Assembly: GCA_036501485.1 (NCBI GenBank)
Contig: DASYAG010000002.1
Span: 1 to 64,000 of the forward strand
Length of the DNA: 64,000 bases
Direction: 5' to 3'
DNA from: PALSA-607 sp036501485
Lineage (GTDB): Bacteria; Actinomycetota; Actinomycetes; Acidothermales; Acidothermaceae
Shown: piece by piece, positions 60,931 to 64,000 of the stretch
Layout: every line of letters begins with the position of its first letter
Numbering within the stretch: the first letter of the stretch is position 1
Notes under the pieces: model-generated
The model's database searches: none
Told to the model about the DNA's origin: nothing
What the model saw: only the letters and a program-made list of their open reading frames with translations
Position numbers and translations under genes: made by a program

Positions 60931-61356
60931 GTGCTTCATACTCGACGCGTGACGACACCTCTGGGCGAGCGCTCCCTGGGCGAGTTGGTGGCCACCCTCA
61001 CCCGCGACCTGGCTCTGCTGCTGCACCAGGAGATTGAGCTCGTCAAGGCTGACCTGCTCAAGGCGGCAAAGAAGTTCGCGGTGGGCGCGGTCGGCCTCGC
61101 AGTCGCCGCTGTCCTTGCGCTGTTCGCGCTGCCGGTCATCTCCATCGCGATCGCGCTCGGTATCCATGCGCTCGGCGTGAGCCTGGGCTGGTCATTCCTC
61201 ATCGTCGGGGGCGGCTACCTGGTGCTGGGCGGCATCGCCGCTTTGATCGGCATCAAGATGCTCGCCCGGGCCAAGCCATCGAGCCGCACGGCTGACTCAG
61301 TCAAGGCAGACATCCACGCCATCGTCCGCAAGCCGACCAGAAGCGGCGCCGCCTAG
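60931..61356 (+). CDS. Actinobacterial holin-X-like phage holin family protein (DUF1469)
   Basis: 141 aa from GTG 60931 preceded by GGAG. ERSLGELVATLTRDLALLLHQEIELVKADLLKAAKKFAVGAVGLAVAAVLALFALPVISIAIALG is the usual opening of this family: an amphipathic helix and two membrane helices (the second WSFLIVGGGYLVLGGIAALIG). Despite the name it is a chromosomal membrane protein, not evidence for a prophage. Role unknown. Confidence 0.87.
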   Translation: MLHTRRVTTPLGERSLGELVATLTRDLALLLHQEIELVKADLLKAAKKFAVGAVGLAVAAVLALFALPVISIAIALGIHALGVSLGWSFLIVGGGYLVLGGIAALIGIKMLARAKPSSRTADSVKADIHAIVRKPTRSGAA

Positions 61357-61447
61357 CCCGATCCCTGGCCGCCCCTGCCCGGCCACTGCCCGGCGTCCAA
61401 GAAAAACCCCCGGCACCATCTGCCCCAACCTGTGGCACGCTGGGCGG

Positions 61448-62380
61448 ATGCCCGCACCCGACCCCTCCGTGGTGATGGTCGACGGACCATGGACCCACCG
61501 CGAAGTCAGCGCGAACGGAACGCGCTTTCACGCGGCCGAGATGGGGAACGCCAACCAGGATCCGCTCGTCGTCCTGCTGCACGGGTTCCCGCAGTTCTGG
61601 TGGTCGATGCGCCACCAGCTCCAGGACATCGCGGACGCCGGCTACTGGGCGGTCGCGCCTGACCTGCGCGGTTACGGCAGCAGCGACAAGCCACCCCGCG
61701 GTTACGACGCCTTCACTCTCGCGTCGGACGTTGCGGGCATCGTGCGATCGCTCGGCGCCCGCAACGCGATCATCGTCGGACACGACTGGGGTGGCTACGC
61801 CGCATGGTGCACGGCGGTGCTGCATCCCGGTTCGGTCCGCGGCATCGTCACCCTCGCGGCGCCCCACCCGCTGCGCTTTCGCAACGCCCTGCTCACCGAA
61901 CCGCGCGGGCAGTTCATGGCCAGCTCGCACCTCGTCGGTTACCAGCGGCCATGGGTCCCCGAGCGACAACTCGTACGCGACGATGCGGACGCCGTCGGGC
62001 GCATGTTGCATGCATGGTCGGCGCCGAGTTGGCCCGATGAAGAATCCGAGCGGCGCTACCGCGAGCAGATCCAGATCCCGCACGTCGCCCACTCCGCGCT
62101 CGAGTACTACCGCTGGACGCTTCGTTCGCAGTTGAGACGCGACGGGCAACGGTTCAATCATCAACTACGTCAGCCGGTCGGCGTCCCGACGTTGCAGTTG
62201 CACGGTGCTCTCGACACCTGCGTACTTCCGCGGACGGCGGCAGGTTCGGGTCGCTACGTCGGTGGCCCTTATACCTGGCGATTGATCGAGGACGCCGGTC
62301 ACTTCCTGCAGGAAGAATCGCCGAAGGCCGTGTCGGCGGAAATCCTGCACTGGCTGGACGAACTCGACCACAGCCGCTAG
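61448..62380 (+). CDS. Alpha/beta fold hydrolase, epoxide hydrolase-like
   Basis: 310 aa from ATG 61448. LVVLLHGFPQFWWSMRHQL (oxyanion HGxP), APDLRGYGSSDKPPRGYD, the nucleophile elbow VGHDWGGYAAW with Asp as nucleophile, and the terminal DAGHFLQEESP with the catalytic His, all in the order and spacing of soluble epoxide hydrolases and haloalkane dehalogenases. The cap domain is about 100 aa. The Asp nucleophile and HGFP favour epoxide hydrolase. Substrate unknown; same strand as the downstream DUF309 gene. Confidence 0.9.
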   Translation: MPAPDPSVVMVDGPWTHREVSANGTRFHAAEMGNANQDPLVVLLHGFPQFWWSMRHQLQDIADAGYWAVAPDLRGYGSSDKPPRGYDAFTLASDVAGIVRSLGARNAIIVGHDWGGYAAWCTAVLHPGSVRGIVTLAAPHPLRFRNALLTEPRGQFMASSHLVGYQRPWVPERQLVRDDADAVGRMLHAWSAPSWPDEESERRYREQIQIPHVAHSALEYYRWTLRSQLRRDGQRFNHQLRQPVGVPTLQLHGALDTCVLPRTAAGSGRYVGGPYTWRLIEDAGHFLQEESPKAVSAEILHWLDELDHSR

Positions 62381-62396
62381 TTGTGGCGCTAGAACG

Positions 62397-62855
62397 ATGA
62401 CCGTCGAACGCGACCGCGACGCGCTAGGTCGCGCACGCAACGCAAGGCCGCGCGACGGGCTTGGCCGGCCGTTGCCCCGTGGGTCGGGCGCGGGCAGCGA
62501 ACGGGTGCCCGACGAACTGCACATGAGTGTCGACGACACGGTTGCTCTTGCACAGAGCTATCTCGACAGCGGGCGTCCGTTCCATGCGCACGAGGTTCTC
62601 GAAGCGCTCTGGAAAACGCGCCCCGCAAGTGAACGCGACCTTTGGCAAGGGTTGGCGCAGATCGCCGTCGGCTTCACACACGCGATGCGGGGAAACACCG
62701 TCGGCGGGGCGACATTGCTGCGTCGAGGTGCCGGCCGCGTCGCCAACTATGTCGGCGACACCCACGGCATCGACATCGTTGGCGTGCTCGTTTGGGCTGA
62801 AGACTTGGCCGCCGCACCGATCGCCGACCCGCCGCGGCTAACCCTCCGCGGCTAA
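62397..62855 (+). CDS. DUF309 domain protein
   Basis: 152 aa. After a basic N-terminal region (RARNARPRDGLGRPLPRGS) comes the DUF309 pattern YLDSGRPFHAHEVLEALWKTRPASERDLWQGLAQIAVGFTHAMRGN, in which the F-x-A-H-E and GLxQxA motifs are conserved, then a helical end. Function of the family is not established. Starts 16 bp after the hydrolase, so co-transcription is likely. Convergent with the marP-like gene. Confidence 0.87.
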   Translation: MTVERDRDALGRARNARPRDGLGRPLPRGSGAGSERVPDELHMSVDDTVALAQSYLDSGRPFHAHEVLEALWKTRPASERDLWQGLAQIAVGFTHAMRGNTVGGATLLRRGAGRVANYVGDTHGIDIVGVLVWAEDLAAAPIADPPRLTLRG

Positions 62856-62868
62856 CCCTGCGCGGAAA

Positions 62869-63999
62869 CTAGTCGCAGCCGCGGGTTGAGACGGGTGCAG
62901 TCGCCGTCCGCCCTGCTGCTGCGGCCGCGCTCACTTGCGACGCCGTCAACGCATACCCGGTGCTGTCGTCGTTGACCGCCCTGCCGAACACAACTCCTGC
63001 GACGCCACCGGACGTGTCGAGCAGGGGTCCGCCCGAGTTGCCGGGCTGAACCTGGGCGCGCACCGCGTAGATGTCGCGGGTCACGTCGGCGTCTTGGTAG
63101 ATGTCAGGCCCGCGCGCGAGTTCAGCACCGCGGATGCGTGCGGCCACAGTCTGGTAGGGCCCGTCTTCGGGAAAGCCAGCCACGACGGCATTCGACGACG
63201 GCGCAAGAGGTCCGCTGAACGACAACGGCTTGGCTTGCAAGCCCTTCACCACCAGGATCGCGACGTCGACCTTCGGGTCGTAATACACAACGGTGGCCGC
63301 CAACTGCGGACCGATGCCCTCGACTTGCACTTGCGGATTTCGCACCCCCGCAACCACATGCGCGTTCGTCATGACCCGGCCGTCGGCGAAGACGAATCCG
63401 CTGCCCTCAATGCGGCGCGAGCACGACTTCGCATCGCCAGTGACCTTCACGATGCTGGCGCGTGCGGCGACGACGCCAGGCTGCCCGATGACGGCGAGGT
63501 CGGGCGGCGAGACCGGAATGATGCGCTCGGCACCGAGCGCGCCAAACACCTGCGGGAAGCCGCCGTCAGCAACCACCGCACGGAAGTCTGCGAACCAGCC
63601 ACGAACCTGCGTCGGCACTTGATGGTCGACGGCCGCTAGCACGCGCGAACCGTTGACTTGCCTTGCCACCGAAGGAAATGGCGCCTGCACCAGCGAACTG
63701 CCAATAAACCAAGCAATAAGCAGGACGGCGAGGCCCGACACGATTGCCCCACCAACCGAGTCAACGGTGCGGGCGGGTTGCCATTTCAGCCGACGCCGCA
63801 CGATCGCACCGAGCGCACCTGCCCCGATGCGCCCGAGCGAGGCGAACGCGAACACGATGGCGACACCGGCGAATGGAGCGACCGTGCCGGAGAAGTGTTT
63901 CGCGATCAGCGGCGCGATTTGCGCTCCGATAACCGCGCCACCGAGCAGTCCCACGAACGAGAGCACGCCGACGACGAAGCCCTGGCGGTACCCGGAGAA
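62869..63999 (-). CDS. marP: MarP-like membrane serine protease (5' end outside window)
   Basis: The frame is open to the window edge, so the N terminus is missing; at least 376 aa are present. A CvpA/colicin-V-like membrane domain with four helices comes first (FVVGVLSFVGLLGGAVIG, GVAIVFAFASLGRIGAGALG, IVSGLAVLLIAWFIGSSLV), followed by a chymotrypsin-like protease: catalytic His in RVMTNAHVVAG, Asp in DPKVDVAILVV, Ser in QPGNSGGPLLD. Two cysteines (SCSRR and the C-terminal RGCD) could form the redox disulfide of mycobacterial MarP, which protects against acid and oxidative stress. Confidence 0.92.
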   Translation of the reverse strand, partial: FSGYRQGFVVGVLSFVGLLGGAVIGAQIAPLIAKHFSGTVAPFAGVAIVFAFASLGRIGAGALGAIVRRRLKWQPARTVDSVGGAIVSGLAVLLIAWFIGSSLVQAPFPSVARQVNGSRVLAAVDHQVPTQVRGWFADFRAVVADGGFPQVFGALGAERIIPVSPPDLAVIGQPGVVAARASIVKVTGDAKSCSRRIEGSGFVFADGRVMTNAHVVAGVRNPQVQVEGIGPQLAATVVYYDPKVDVAILVVKGLQAKPLSFSGPLAPSSNAVVAGFPEDGPYQTVAARIRGAELARGPDIYQDADVTRDIYAVRAQVQPGNSGGPLLDTSGGVAGVVFGRAVNDDSTGYALTASQVSAAAAAGRTATAPVSTRGCD

Positions 64000-64000
64000 C

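Noticed and set aside
60931..61356. Prophage evidence from a holin-like gene
   Set aside because: This family is a chromosomal actinobacterial membrane protein; no other phage genes surround it.

Overview
This is a high-GC window from an aerobic actinobacterium. The evidence is a BldG-type antagonist gene next to a DECH helicase and a Tad pilus locus, an F420/PPOX-type flavoprotein, the topA–tmk–holB order with a tmk fused to a transporter, a 4-gene-type RicT, many GTG/TTG starts and a MarP-type protease. I cannot name a genus from the sequence alone.

Layout. 1-9.7 kb: a heme-copper terminal oxidase cluster on the minus strand (ctaG-like, a 30-aa membrane peptide, subunits III, I and II, a cupredoxin, ctaB), with SURF1 on the plus strand and a TlpA-like thioredoxin lipoprotein. 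9.7-18.1 kb: accessory regulators and transporters (TetR/MMPL divergent pair with a long inverted-repeat operator; MFS/SnoaL; ECF41-type sigma factor; VOC protein; a frameshifted cell-wall-binding-repeat protein). 18.2-24.2 kb: an ABC export system, a decayed chloroperoxidase-like hydrolase, an array of IS21-like end repeats and tRNA-Thr(CGT). 24.3-29.2 kb: secreted peptidase-like hydrolase, RicT, a proline-rich membrane protein, a PPOX enzyme and a SatP-type acetate channel. 29.4-33.6 kb: LytS/LytTR two-component system with a DUF485 protein and an ActP-like symporter; with satP and the acs gene at 57.6 kb this looks like an acetate uptake and activation set. 33.6-44.4 kb: lipoprotein, patatin, holB, MFS-tmk fusion, topA and H+-pyrophosphatase. 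44.6-56 kb: anti-sigma protein, bldG, MrfA-like helicase and a Tad (Flp) pilus operon. 56.3-64 kb: HAD hydrolase, acs, cation/proton antiporter, holin-like protein, epoxide-hydrolase-like protein, DUF309 protein and the 3' part of a MarP-like protease.

The most striking feature is a 3.18-kb element (about 51030-54210) carrying a large serine recombinase and four or five small genes, inserted in tadA exactly inside the codons for the Walker A motif. Both junctions carry the same 6-bp core (GGTCTT on the plus strand). Joining the flanks at that core restores an uninterrupted, in-frame 382-codon TadA with a perfect GGTGTGKTTLL P-loop. The pilus ATPase is therefore off while the element is present and would be repaired by exact excision, as with skin- or comK-type elements. 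The element also has three 21-bp iteron-like repeats beside its small HTH gene.

A second point of interest is the terminal oxidase. Subunit I keeps every heme and Cu ligand but has replaced the canonical entry residues of both the D and the K proton channels, has an N-terminal two-helix extension, and is encoded with an unusual cupredoxin and a 30-aa membrane peptide.
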